The notes: generated by a model not told the origin, from the sequence alone. A stretch of DNA of 64,000 bases from Synergistaceae bacterium OttesenSCG-928-I11 (GCA_030266365.1 JAJDHV010000002.1:1-64000); one strand, 5' to 3'; counted from the stretch's first letter, positions 42,493 through 51,257 are shown. Program-made: numbers and translations.

Positions 42493-43550
42493 TTCGCCGC
42501 ACCTCCCCGTTTCCTGCCCAGCCCCAACAGCCATGACCAGGAAAACTCGCGCATCCCCATGATCCCTTCGCGCCGGAAGATGATGACCGCGATCAGAAGC
42601 AGCGAGAAGATAACCATGCGCATACCGGGGATGCCGGGGATCTCGAACGTCCCGATCGTGACCGGGTTCTCGACGATGCGCAGCCATTCGAGCATCGTCG
42701 TGACGAGGATCGAGCCGACGATGCTCCCCGTGATCGAGCCCAGCCCGCCGACGACCACGATCATCAACAGGCTGTACGTCTGCGTGATCATGAACATCTT
42801 CGGGTCGATCGTCGTGATCAGGTTGCCCATGAGCGCGCCGCCGACTCCGCCGCCGAAGCAGCCGAGCGTGAAGGCCAAGACGCGCATTTTGAACGTGTCG
42901 ATCCCCATTGTGCGCGCCGCGATCTCGTCGTCGCGCACGGCACGCAGGACGTTGCCGAAGTTGCTTCGCATCAGGCGCACCATGCAGAGCAGGAAGATCG
43001 CGAGGCAGCCGTAGCTCATCCAGAGCGTCGTGTGCGAGGGGATGCCCTTCAGCCCCAGAGAGCCGTTCGTGATCGGTGTGAAATTCGTAATCAGGATGCG
43101 GATGATCTCGGAGAAGCCGAGCGTCGCGATCCCGAGGTAATCTCCGCCCAGCCTCAGGATGGGCAGCGAAATCAGCCAGCCGAAGAACGCCGCAATCACG
43201 CCCGCAGCCAAGAGGGAGGCGATGAACGGCGTGTGGATATTGGCGAGCCACGGCGCGATCGGTTCCAGGATCCACATTTGCACTTTTTGTTCCGGTGTCA
43301 GAACCAGCAACGCCGAGACGTATGCCCCGATCGCCATGAACCCCGCATGCCCCAGCGAGAACATGCCCGTCATGCCGTAGATCAGGTTCAGCGACAGCCC
43401 CAAAATCGCGTTGATCGCGATGAGGTTGATGATCCGCAATTTATATCCATCGAGATTGTTCGGCACCCACCAGAGAAAGACGCAGAACAATCCCACGGAA
43501 ACCAGCGTCAGCGCGTTGTCGCGTGTCCTCGTGTCTTGTGCCGCGATCAT
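42489..43550 (-). CDS. livM: Branched-chain amino acid ABC transporter permease
   Basis: 353 residues, about 8-10 membrane helices. GLSLNLIYGMTGMFSLGHAGFMAIGAY near 52-78 is the family motif, and AVRDDEIAARTMGIDTFKMRVLAF is the cytoplasmic coupling loop that meets LivF/LivG. Overlaps livH by 4 bases. Confidence 0.96.
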   Translation of the reverse strand: MIAAQDTRTRDNALTLVSVGLFCVFLWWVPNNLDGYKLRIINLIAINAILGLSLNLIYGMTGMFSLGHAGFMAIGAYVSALLVLTPEQKVQMWILEPIAPWLANIHTPFIASLLAAGVIAAFFGWLISLPILRLGGDYLGIATLGFSEIIRILITNFTPITNGSLGLKGIPSHTTLWMSYGCLAIFLLCMVRLMRSNFGNVLRAVRDDEIAARTMGIDTFKMRVLAFTLGCFGGGVGGALMGNLITTIDPKMFMITQTYSLLMIVVVGGLGSITGSIVGSILVTTMLEWLRIVENPVTIGTFEIPGIPGMRMVIFSLLLIAVIIFRREGIMGMREFSWSWLLGLGRKRGGAAK

Positions 43551-44440
43551 ATCTTGTCCTCCAGTTTCTCGCCCATCAGCCCCGTCGGCTTTGCCAACAG
43601 GATCACGATGAGCAGGACGAACGCGAACGCGTCCTTATACCCCGACAGCTTCGGGAAGAACGCGACCGACATGATCTCGACAAAGCCGAGCGCCAGCCCC
43701 CCGAGCATCGCCCCGGGAATCGAGCCGATGCCGCCGAAGACCGCCGCGATGAACGCCTTGAACCCCGGAATGATCCCCATAAACGGCTCCACCCTCGGGT
43801 ACCGCAGCGCCCACATGATGCCCGCCACCGCGGCGAGCGCCGATCCGATGGCAAACGTCAGTGCGATGATCCGGTCCACCGACACCCCCATCAGCCGCGT
43901 CGTCTCGATGTCGTGCGAGATCGACCGCATCGCGAGCCCCGGTTTCGTCTTATACACGACCCACAACAGTCCCGACACCAGAACGAACGAGATCGCCGGC
44001 ACCATCAGTCCCAGCGGCACAAGCCGCACGCCTCCCACCGAGAACGCCTTCATCAGCATCGGCGGCTGCACGACTGGGCGCGGCATGCCCGTAAAGACCA
44101 CCACCGCCAGATTTTCTATGAAAAACGACACGCCGATCGCGCTGATCAGCGCCGAGATTCTCGGCGCGCTGCGCAGCGGCCGGTACGCCACACGATCCAC
44201 CAACAGCCCGCAGAGCGTGGCGCCCAAAATCGCGATCCCCACGCCCACCGCCCACGGCATCTTGTACATCACCGTCGAGAAAAATACAAAATATGCCCCC
44301 AGCATGAAAATATCGCCGTGGGCAAAGTTGATCAATCGCAAAATTCCATAAACCATCGTATACCCGATGGCAATCAAGCCGTACAACGAGCCAAGCCCCA
44401 ACGCGTTGATAAAATGCTGCACAAACATATTCAACGTCAA
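43547..44440 (-). CDS. livH: Branched-chain amino acid ABC transporter permease
   Basis: 297 residues. TTG 44440 lies 8 bases after GGAGG. LGSLYGLIAIGYTMVYGILR and LINFAHGDIFMLGAY near 16-50 are the LivH signatures, with AMRSISHDIETTRLMGVSVD as the coupling loop. Separated from the binding-protein gene by palindromic element copy 3. Confidence 0.96.
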   Translation of the reverse strand: MTLNMFVQHFINALGLGSLYGLIAIGYTMVYGILRLINFAHGDIFMLGAYFVFFSTVMYKMPWAVGVGIAILGATLCGLLVDRVAYRPLRSAPRISALISAIGVSFFIENLAVVVFTGMPRPVVQPPMLMKAFSVGGVRLVPLGLMVPAISFVLVSGLLWVVYKTKPGLAMRSISHDIETTRLMGVSVDRIIALTFAIGSALAAVAGIMWALRYPRVEPFMGIIPGFKAFIAAVFGGIGSIPGAMLGGLALGFVEIMSVAFFPKLSGYKDAFAFVLLIVILLAKPTGLMGEKLEDKI

Positions 44441-44458
44441 CGCAGATACCTCCTAAAG

Positions 44459-44634
44459 AAAAGCAAAACCTTGGGCTCCGCCCAAACCCGGCAGGGGACA
44501 GCGTCCCCTTGACCCCCATACGGGAATTTTTCTGTTCGCGCATTTGCGCGAACAGAAAAATTCCGGATAGGGGTCAAGGGGGCGCTGTCCCCTTGCGGGG
44601 TTTGGGGCGGAGCCCCAAGGTCTGGCTTTTGATT
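44459..44634. repeat. Palindromic dispersed element, copy 3
   Basis: About 176 bp filling nearly all the space between the binding-protein stop and livH. Nested arms include CTTGGGCTCCGCCCAA with TTGGGGCGGAGCCCCAAG, and AGGGGACAGCGTCCCCTTGA with its inverse. The centre is TTTTTCTGTTCGCGC-ATTT-GCGCGAACAGAAAAA. It may act as a partial terminator in the liv operon. Confidence 0.85.
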
Positions 44635-45758
44635 TACGGTGTTACGGTGCCGATGAACTGTTTCTTGCCGTCGCGGATTTCGACGATGCCGAGTTCTTTT
44701 TCGGCGTCATGGGTTGCGTTGAGCGTCGTCATACCGGTAACGGTCGGGACGTCCTTCGTCTGCTCGAGGGCGTCGCGGATGGCCTTGGGATCTGCGCTGC
44801 CGGCGCGCTTGATGGCGTCGACGATGAGGATGTAGCTGTCATAGCCGAGAGCGGCGTTGACGTTGGGCTCTTTGCCCGGGAATGCTTTCTTCCAGTTTTC
44901 GGTGAATTTCTGTGCGACCGGGTTCATGTTCGGCATGCTGGGGTCGTAGGCGAAGGTGGTGTGGAGGAAGCCCTCGACCGCGTCGCCGCCCAGGGTGACG
45001 ACCTCGGGGTTATCCATGGCGTCGCCGCCCATGAAGCGGAACTCGGCGCCCAGCTCTTTCGCCTGTTTCAGGACGATCGCGCCCTCGGCGAAGTAGGCGG
45101 GGAGGAAGACGATGTCGGGCTTCTTGGAGATGAGCTCGGTGAGCTGTGCGGTGAAGTCCTGGTCGCCGGACTGGTACTTCATCTCGGAGACGATCTCGCC
45201 GCCGAGCTTGGTGAAGTTCTGTTTGAAGAAGTTGCCGAGGCCGACGCTGTAGTCGTTGGCGACATCGATGAGGAGGGCTGCCTTCTTGAAGCCGAGGTCA
45301 CGGTAGGCGTACGCGGCAGCGCCCGCGCCCTGGAAGGGGTCGATGAAACAGGCGCGGAAGTAGTACTGCTTGCCCTGGGTGACGAGGGGGTTGGTGCAGC
45401 TCGTGCCCATGACGGGGACGCCCGCCTTTTCGGCGACTTCGCCGCCCGCCATCGCGAGGGAGGAGCCGTAGGTGCCGATGATGGCGTTGACCTTGTCGCG
45501 CTCGATGAGGCGGGTCACGGCGTTTGCGGCCTCGACCTTGTCGGACTTGTTGTCGACGATGACGAGTTCGATCTTCTTGCCGAGAACTTCGGGGATTTCC
45601 TTCTGGGCGAGCTGCGTGCCCTCGAGCTCGAGCTGTCCGCCGAACGCGTTCTGTCCGGTGAGACAGTTGAAGACGCCGATCTTGATGACGTCGTCCGCCG
45701 CGAACGCGGCGCCTGTTGCCATGAGACAAACCACGAGAGCCAGTACCAACTTGCGCAT
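44634..45758 (-). CDS. livJ: Branched-chain amino acid ABC transporter substrate-binding protein
   Basis: 374 residues with signal peptide MRKLVLALVVCLMATGAAFA. Mature start DDVIKIGVFNCLTGQNAFGG, then AIIGTYGSSLAMAGGEVAEKAGVPVMG and RACFIDPFQGAGAAAYAY are the two-lobed Leu/Ile/Val-binding fold. First gene of the liv operon; likely imports branched-chain or related amino acids, though ligand range cannot be told. GGAGTGG precedes the ATG; a GTGACGTCAC palindrome lies in the 5' UTR at 45791-45800. Confidence 0.95.
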   Translation of the reverse strand: MRKLVLALVVCLMATGAAFAADDVIKIGVFNCLTGQNAFGGQLELEGTQLAQKEIPEVLGKKIELVIVDNKSDKVEAANAVTRLIERDKVNAIIGTYGSSLAMAGGEVAEKAGVPVMGTSCTNPLVTQGKQYYFRACFIDPFQGAGAAAYAYRDLGFKKAALLIDVANDYSVGLGNFFKQNFTKLGGEIVSEMKYQSGDQDFTAQLTELISKKPDIVFLPAYFAEGAIVLKQAKELGAEFRFMGGDAMDNPEVVTLGGDAVEGFLHTTFAYDPSMPNMNPVAQKFTENWKKAFPGKEPNVNAALGYDSYILIVDAIKRAGSADPKAIRDALEQTKDVPTVTGMTTLNATHDAEKELGIVEIRDGKKQFIGTVTP

Positions 45759-45927
45759 TGCCTACCACTCCTTGAGAAAATTTTTTGTTACCGTGACGTC
45801 ACAACATTCTAAAACATGTTTGTGACAACGCGTAACAGTATAGCGCAATTTTTCCCCATTTTCACCCGCTTGTGCTACACTCCTCTGATCGATTTTTCGA
45901 AATATCCTGGGCGAAGGGGTTTGTACG

Positions 45928-47220
45928 ATGTCAGTCTCGGAGAAAAATAAAAAAAATACCCGTCGCGACATGGTGGTGCTTTTGTTCATCCTGTTGCTGG
46001 CGGGATATTTTTACAATTGCGCCCAGCGGATTTCTGCGGGGGTCGTGCTGCCGCACCTGGCAGCGAAGTACGGTTTTTCTGCCGCGCTCGTCGGGTTTTT
46101 GTCGAGCCTTTTTTTCTACTCCTACGGGTTTTTGCAGAACATCTGGGGGGCGGTGGGGGACCGGATCGGGCCGGTGAAATCCTGCGCCGTTGGGCTTGCG
46201 GTCGCGGGGATCGGTTCGTCGATCATGCTCTTTTCGCACGACCCGTTCTTCATCGGTTTGTCCCGGCTTGTCACGGGCGTCGGGCTTGCCGCGATTTTCA
46301 CGGGGATCTATCTGTACGCGGCGCTCGCGTTTCCACCCGACCAATATCCGTTCTGGGTGGGGCTCATTCTGGTCGTCGGCAACCTCGGGACCGTCGCCGC
46401 GATCGGCCCGCTCGGCGCGCTGATGGACCGACTGGGGACAGACGGGCTCTATGTCTTGCTCACGCTCTGGGGGGTGGGGATCGCAGCAGTGCTCTGGTGC
46501 CTGCGGAATTACGCGCCCTCCGGCGCGGAGCCCGTGGAAAAGGGCGCGAAGGGCGGCTTTCTGGCCGGCACGGCGCGTGACGCCCTGCTCGGCTTCCGGC
46601 TTCTGCGGGAGAACCGCGCGCTCTTTGTCATAACACTCCTTTGGGTTACGACGTCGATGGCCATGCAGACGCTCCAGGCGCTCTGGGCCGTCACATGGAT
46701 GACGGTTTCGAGTGGTATTTCGGTCGAGGAAGCGCGATTCTGGGCGACGTTCATTTCGATCGGCCTCGTTGTCGGTTCGCCGATCGGTGCGCGGGTGACG
46801 GTTCGGTCGAAAGGGGGACGGCGCGACATCCTGTGGACGATGTTGTTGATCTCGCTCTCGTGGGCGCTCTACCTCGTCGGCGCGTGGCTTGGGCTTTCGG
46901 GGCGCGCGATGGGGGCTCTCGGTTTTACCGTTGGCGTGACGTCCAGTGTGGGCATGGTCTATTGCAGCAGCACCGTCAAATCGATGGTGCATCTCTCGCG
47001 CGCGGGGCTCGCGATCGGGACGGGCAACATGCTGATCTACGTCGCGGTCATCTTTTGCCAGTGGGGCTCCGGCCTGATCATAAACAAATTCCCCGGCGAC
47101 GCGCCGGGGAATTATCTGAACGAGGGCTATCTGATCGGGTTCGGTCTGATTGTCCTCTGTGTGTGGCTCTCTCTTTTCGCGATCTTTAGCGTCCGTTCGT
47201 TCGAATCACGCGATGTATAG
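45928..47220 (+). CDS. Major facilitator superfamily transporter
   Basis: 430 residues, 12 predicted helices. NCAQRISAGVVLPHLAAKYGF and FFYSYGFLQNIWGAVGDRIG (MFS motif A region) near 30-80, GLSRLVTGVGLAAIFTG (motif B) near 110, and a second half with GSPIGARVTVRSKGGRR. Resembles ACS/organic anion porters. Substrate unknown. It converges with the IclR gene, overlapping it by 15 bases. Confidence 0.92.
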   Translation: MSVSEKNKKNTRRDMVVLLFILLLAGYFYNCAQRISAGVVLPHLAAKYGFSAALVGFLSSLFFYSYGFLQNIWGAVGDRIGPVKSCAVGLAVAGIGSSIMLFSHDPFFIGLSRLVTGVGLAAIFTGIYLYAALAFPPDQYPFWVGLILVVGNLGTVAAIGPLGALMDRLGTDGLYVLLTLWGVGIAAVLWCLRNYAPSGAEPVEKGAKGGFLAGTARDALLGFRLLRENRALFVITLLWVTTSMAMQTLQALWAVTWMTVSSGISVEEARFWATFISIGLVVGSPIGARVTVRSKGGRRDILWTMLLISLSWALYLVGAWLGLSGRAMGALGFTVGVTSSVGMVYCSSTVKSMVHLSRAGLAIGTGNMLIYVAVIFCQWGSGLIINKFPGDAPGNYLNEGYLIGFGLIVLCVWLSLFAIFSVRSFESRDV

Positions 47221-47958
47221 CTGACGCGCGATCTTCGTGCACATCTCCTGGATGTGTGGGATGAGGGCCGCCACCTTGTCGTCGTCGAAGCGGGTCGAGG
47301 GGCCTGCGATCGACATGCAGAGCGGCGCGCGCTTCTCGCGGTTGAAGATCGGGACGGCCAGGGACAGGATGCCGTCCTCGCGCTCGCCCCTGCTGATGGC
47401 GTAGTCCCGGCTGCGGATCTCCGTCAGGTCCTCCAGGAATTTTTTTCTGTCCGTCAACGTCCCGTCCGTGATTTTTTTTAGCTTCGCCGCCTCGCGCTCG
47501 ATGACGGCCTCGTCCTCGTAGGCGAGCATGACCTTGCCGCCCGCCCCCGCCCACAGGGGGAAGTGGTCGCCGACGCGCACGACGCAGCGCATGGTGAGCA
47601 GGCTGGGGACGTGCTCGTAGCAGACGCGGAATTCGCCTTCGAGGCCGTAGAGCGAGACGGCCTCTTTCGTCTCGTCGCGCAGGTCGCTCATGTACGGGTG
47701 GGCGATCTGCTGCGGTTTGAAATGCGCGCGCGCGACCGCGCCGATAAGATACGCCTCGTTGCCGAGCGAGTAGCTGCGGTCGCCGTTTCGCTTGAGCAAG
47801 CCCAGGGAGACGAGCGTCGTCAAAAGACGGAGCGTCGTCGTCACCGGCAGGCCAATCTGCTCGGTGATCGTCGTCAGGTTCAGGTGATAATCGTCCAGGC
47901 TGAAACACTTCAATATCGCGAACGCCCGCTCCACGGAGCGCACGGAATCCTCTTTCAT
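47206..47958 (-). CDS. IclR family transcriptional regulator
   Basis: 250 residues; ATG 47958 with AGAGG 8 bases upstream. N-terminal winged helix (SVERAFAILKCFS, LTTITEQIGLPVTTTLRLLTTLVSLGLL) and a C-terminal GAF-like effector domain with YEHVPSLLTMRCVVRVGDHFPLWAG, AGGKVMLAY, ISRGEREDGILSLAVPIFN. Could control the adjoining MFS gene or the liv operon; the effector is unknown. Confidence 0.94.
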   Translation of the reverse strand: MKEDSVRSVERAFAILKCFSLDDYHLNLTTITEQIGLPVTTTLRLLTTLVSLGLLKRNGDRSYSLGNEAYLIGAVARAHFKPQQIAHPYMSDLRDETKEAVSLYGLEGEFRVCYEHVPSLLTMRCVVRVGDHFPLWAGAGGKVMLAYEDEAVIEREAAKLKKITDGTLTDRKKFLEDLTEIRSRDYAISRGEREDGILSLAVPIFNREKRAPLCMSIAGPSTRFDDDKVAALIPHIQEMCTKIARQLYIA

Positions 47959-48084
47959 GACCAAAACCTCTTTCTTTTATGCTGTTATGCGGAAATTTCA
48001 TCCAACATGCGGATCATTTTAGATCGAATGTGGAAAAAAAGCAAGGATATTCGAACGGGATATTTCATGCATCGCGCATACGAC

Positions 48085-48133
48085 ATGCGGCAATTCTTCG
48101 AACGGCGCAACGTCGCTCGAAGAATTGCCGCAT
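48085..48133. other. 17-bp perfect inverted repeat
   Basis: ATGCGGCAATTCTTCGA (48085-48101) and TCGAAGAATTGCCGCAT (48117-48133) with a 15-base spacer; outer CGAC/GTCG extends it with a bulge. It is 31 bases past the stop of the minus-strand gene at 48164. No T tract follows, so a simple intrinsic terminator is doubtful. Confidence 0.6.
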
Positions 48134-48163
48134 ATGGTTGTCGGAAATAAAATCGTCTGCCCG

Positions 48164-48937
48164 TTATCGCTGCGTGTGCGATTTTTCGTCCAGGTCGAGT
48201 TCCTCCCGGATGCGCAGGATGCGCATCATTCGGGCGACGGCGTCGATCTGCGCGCGTGTGAGCTGGAAGTGGTGCTCCTGTCCTTCGCCGCGGAAGCAGA
48301 CGAAGACGTTTTGTCCGTTTCCGATGTGCCGGAGGGTGTCCAGATGGTTGTCGATGGGGAGGTCGACGAATTCATGCGTCTCCCCGATGTAGTCCAGGTA
48401 TCGCTGGTTGAGGTCGTTGTATTGAATGTCGATGCCGTAGACCACTCCGTCGACGTCGACGATGATGCGGTTCGCGAACACGGGGATCTCGCGGATGTAA
48501 CCCGCCAGCAGCCTGCCCCAGATCGTGCCGCCTTTCGCGCCGAGATATACGTAGAAATTGGCGGTCATGAGGGCGCTCGGCGTCGTCCTGTCATAGATCC
48601 ACTGTACGCTGCCGTCGCCCGTCTCCTCGACGCGCGACGCGGTTCCCTCCATCAGGAGGCTCAGTTCGTCCGTGAGCAGCATGCGCCGCTGCGGCAGCAT
48701 GTCCGGGGAGGGGAGGGGTTCCTCGATCTCGAACGACGGGACGTAGTAATCCTTGCCGAGGTCCGCCGAGAGAGCGGCGTCATCTGTTCCTGCCTCCGGT
48801 GTTTTTTTGATTTCGACATTCAGGAGAAAGACGAGGACGGAGACCGCGGAGAGAATAAGCAACAACAGCATCACCGCCAGGGTGATCAGACGTTTTCTGC
48901 CGTCGGTTCCTTCCTTGTTTTTGACCTCCTCGTCCAT
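48164..48937 (-). CDS. Single-pass membrane protein of unknown function
   Basis: 257 residues. Acidic/basic cytoplasmic start (MDEEVKNKEGTDGRKR), one helix at about 17-42 (LITLAVMLLLLILSAVSVLV), then an extracytoplasmic domain with WIYDRTTPSALMTANFYVYL, GGTIWGRLLAGYIREIP, and VDVDGVVYGIDIQYND. GGGAGG precedes the ATG. No family recognised. It is followed leftwards by the IclR gene and preceded by other envelope genes on the same strand, separated by gaps. Confidence 0.8.
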   Translation of the reverse strand: MDEEVKNKEGTDGRKRLITLAVMLLLLILSAVSVLVFLLNVEIKKTPEAGTDDAALSADLGKDYYVPSFEIEEPLPSPDMLPQRRMLLTDELSLLMEGTASRVEETGDGSVQWIYDRTTPSALMTANFYVYLGAKGGTIWGRLLAGYIREIPVFANRIIVDVDGVVYGIDIQYNDLNQRYLDYIGETHEFVDLPIDNHLDTLRHIGNGQNVFVCFRGEGQEHHFQLTRAQIDAVARMMRILRIREELDLDEKSHTQR

Positions 48938-49012
48938 GTGCAGGCCTCCCAGGATAAACGGACTGTGACGCGACTCATTATACCAGTATACCAGTTTTGT
49001 CGAAGTCGTCCC

Positions 49013-49723
49013 TCACTTCACGAGTGCGTCGGTGAGATTTTTTTCGAGCTTTCCCCCGAGTTTCTGATAGATCACGGCTGTCGAAGGTGTTGCGCCCTCC
49101 TCGGTCGGTGGGGTTGTCGAGAGGGAGACCAGAAATTTTTTCGCCGCCCAGTTGTCGGTGTACCCAACGTCGAAATTTTCGTAGTCCGGTTTGCCGTATT
49201 TCGACACGAGCGCTGCCTTCAGGTCGTAGTAAATTTTATAGTCGCGGTCGACCGGGTACGAGACGCGGATGCAGTTGGCACGCCCTTCGTCGAGTTCGAC
49301 CGTCACGTCGGCGGGGTAGCCGAACGTCTCCCGCGCCGCGCAGAGGATATTCGTCTCGCTCGTGCGCTCGAACGGTGCGCCCGCTTGCGTCAGGCTCTTT
49401 TCGACGTGCGCTGCCGTGTCGCCGAGACGAAAGCCGAACGTCTCCCGCAGGTCCGACGCGACGCGGGCGTTCTTGAGCGGCGGCGGCAGCGTCCAGGCAC
49501 AGTGTTTGCAGGGGCGGCTCGGCTTGATGCGGATGTTTCTCCCGCACGACGGGCAGGGCTCCAACGGCGGCGCGAGCAGGATGTGCAAAAGCGCAAACGG
49601 TCCCAGGATCGCGCCGTAGAGACACCACGCGGGCCAGAAGCGGCGTTTCCGCGCGGCAGCCTTGCCGGTAAGCGCGCTGAAGACGCCTAGGGAGATGACG
49701 ACCGCTGCTGCAATGTCGATCAT
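49013..49723 (-). CDS. Membrane protein with zinc-ribbon, unknown function
   Basis: 236 residues. Two hydrophobic segments at the start (IAAAVVISLGVFSALTG and LYGAILGPFALLHILLAP), then a four-cysteine zinc ribbon CPSCGRNIRIKPSRPCKHC at about 57-75. A soluble C-terminal domain follows with RETFGFRLGDTAAHVEKSL, NILCAARETFGYPADVTVEL and SKYGKPDYENFDVGYTDNW. The C-terminal layout resembles small periplasmic or lipoprotein domains that track 'LGDT' and 'KYGKP' motifs, as does the secreted protein at 52925, but homology is not shown. Confidence 0.78.
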   Translation of the reverse strand: MIDIAAAVVISLGVFSALTGKAAARKRRFWPAWCLYGAILGPFALLHILLAPPLEPCPSCGRNIRIKPSRPCKHCAWTLPPPLKNARVASDLRETFGFRLGDTAAHVEKSLTQAGAPFERTSETNILCAARETFGYPADVTVELDEGRANCIRVSYPVDRDYKIYYDLKAALVSKYGKPDYENFDVGYTDNWAAKKFLVSLSTTPPTEEGATPSTAVIYQKLGGKLEKNLTDALVK

Positions 49724-49780
49724 CGTCTCGCCGTGACCGGTCCGTTTTTTTCTCTTCGCATCATGAGATCGCTCCGTCGT

Positions 49781-49823
49781 AAAAAAATCGGCATCGACCC
49801 GATCGCATGCCGGGGCGATGCCG
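49781..49823 (-). terminator. Terminator of the MotA-like gene
   Basis: Minus strand CGGCATCG ... CGATGCCG stem (inner CCCCGGCATG region) followed by ATTTTTTT. Confidence 0.85.
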
Positions 49824-49867
49824 TAAGGTGTCTTCGATGTCGATCGGGCAACGCCGAGCCCCGGCGC

Positions 49868-50365
49868 TTACCTGCCGCAGGCGGCGTCGGCCGTGTGCGG
49901 CGCGCGCGCGTCGTCCGGGAACTCCGCAAGCCTGCGCGCGGCGTGCGCCGCGTACGGCAGCGACAGCAGCAGGTTGAGCATCGCGGCGTAGAGCAGGCAG
50001 AGCAGGACGACCGCGAGGTACGGGCCCCATGTGGCGGGGTTCGCGATGTCGCCGAGCATCGCAATCGTCGCGGAGATCGAGGCGAAGAGCGCGAAGAGCC
50101 ACGTCGCCCTGCCGTAACTGCGAAAGAATGCGACCGACGCCCGCAGCTCCGCCGCGGTTGCGTCCGGATCCCCGGGTGCGCGGAAGGCGCGCGCCACGCC
50201 GCCGAAGCCGTACAGGGCGCTCTGGTAGAGGAACGGAAAGACGAGCACGACCATGAGGCTGGGCACGTCCACGAAATAGGCGAATCGGCCCCCCATCGTG
50301 ACGATCAGCCCGATGAAACACGCGGCAGCCACGATCGCTGCCGTCAATATTTTTTGCGTTCGCAT
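49868..50365 (-). CDS. MotA/ExbB-like small membrane protein
   Basis: 165 residues with four hydrophobic segments. GGRFAYFVDVPSLMVVLVFP near 25-45 resembles the N-terminal signature of MotA (small Gly, then I/V-D-x-P-S). FRSYGRATWLFALFASISATIAML and a C-terminal pair of helices follow. It lacks the large cytoplasmic MotA loop, and no MotB-like partner is adjacent, so a stator role is not supported. GGAGG lies upstream of the ATG. Confidence 0.7.
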   Translation of the reverse strand: MRTQKILTAAIVAAACFIGLIVTMGGRFAYFVDVPSLMVVLVFPFLYQSALYGFGGVARAFRAPGDPDATAAELRASVAFFRSYGRATWLFALFASISATIAMLGDIANPATWGPYLAVVLLCLLYAAMLNLLLSLPYAAHAARRLAEFPDDARAPHTADAACGR

Positions 50366-50588
50366 GGAAAAACCTCCTTCAATATTGCATCGAAATGTAA
50401 TGGGTCTCGTGAGTCTTTCGGTTCATGTTGCTCGGGCGTATGAACTAGGAATATTGTAACTCCGATTTTGTAAAGGTCAATGTCGAATGGCGCAATGTCG
50501 GCGCGTGGCCGCCGGTTCTGATATAATCCGCCCAGAGGATGCGCCCGGCTCTTCGTTCGTTCGCCGGGGCTTCGACTTGGAGGATCGC

Positions 50589-51188
50589 ATGGCTGGGGAA
50601 AAATTTTTTCGAAAAAAACTTGCGGCGAAAAAAATCCGCGCCGCGGCGAAGAAGGAGCAGAACCGAATCCGCCGCCTCATCAAGAAGCTGGAGGAGGGGT
50701 TGATTCTGCTCGACTTCCTGATTTCCTCGCGCTTCGCGGACGAACCGCGCTTTGCCGACGTGAGTTTCCTTCCCTGGGAGAGCCCGGATTTTCTCTTGCA
50801 GGCGCGAAAGAAAAAAATCGGCGTCGAGCTGACGCGCGCCGTGAAGAAAAAGGACGCGCCGCCCTGCCCGGGGGAGGAGGCGCTCGACGGCTGGCTCTCG
50901 CGGATCGCGCACCGGATCGAGGCGAAGCGCAAAAAATACGACCGCGGCACAATCCGCCTCTTCAACGCCAACGTCCTTCTCGTCATCGACGAACTCGACG
51001 TGCCGATCGAACCGTCGGCCGACGCGGCGTTTCTGGACGGCCTCGTCGCGGTACTCGGCGCGGATGCGCAGAGGCGATACCCGAACCGCTTTTCGATCTG
51101 CCTAAAGTTGGCGCGGCGCAGGTGGTACCGCCTCACCGAACACCAGGGCGCGTGGAATTGCGAACCCTTCACGAGAGAAAAAACGTGA
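50589..51188 (+). CDS. Uncharacterised basic protein, possibly PD-(D/E)xK-like
   Basis: About 199 residues; ATG 50589 follows TTGGAGG, upstream codons rejected. Very basic N-terminus with a coiled helix (KKLAAKKIRAAAKKEQNRIR). Middle: FLPWESPDFLLQARKKKIGVELTRAV has an acidic residue, a beta strand and V-E-L-T that recall a PD-(D/E)xK nuclease core with Thr in place of Lys. FNANVLLVIDELDVPI and a Trp-rich tail follow. Nuclease activity is a guess. The stop is followed by a candidate small RNA. Confidence 0.65.
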   Translation: MAGEKFFRKKLAAKKIRAAAKKEQNRIRRLIKKLEEGLILLDFLISSRFADEPRFADVSFLPWESPDFLLQARKKKIGVELTRAVKKKDAPPCPGEEALDGWLSRIAHRIEAKRKKYDRGTIRLFNANVLLVIDELDVPIEPSADAAFLDGLVAVLGADAQRRYPNRFSICLKLARRRWYRLTEHQGAWNCEPFTREKT

Positions 51189-51222
51189 CGGCGTGCAAAA
51201 TAATTTCTAAGTCACGAGGTAT

Positions 51223-51251
51223 TGCAATTTTTATTTTTCCGTGATAATATC
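51223..51251 (+). promoter_or_regulatory. Promoter of the candidate small RNA
   Basis: TTGCAA (51223-51228), 17-base AT-rich spacer, TAATAT (51246-51251). Confidence 0.7.
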
Positions 51252-51257
51252 TCTCCG

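Noticed and set aside
49868-50365. Flagellar stator protein MotA
   Set aside because: It has a MotA-like start but lacks the cytoplasmic loop with charged residues and has no MotB neighbour.
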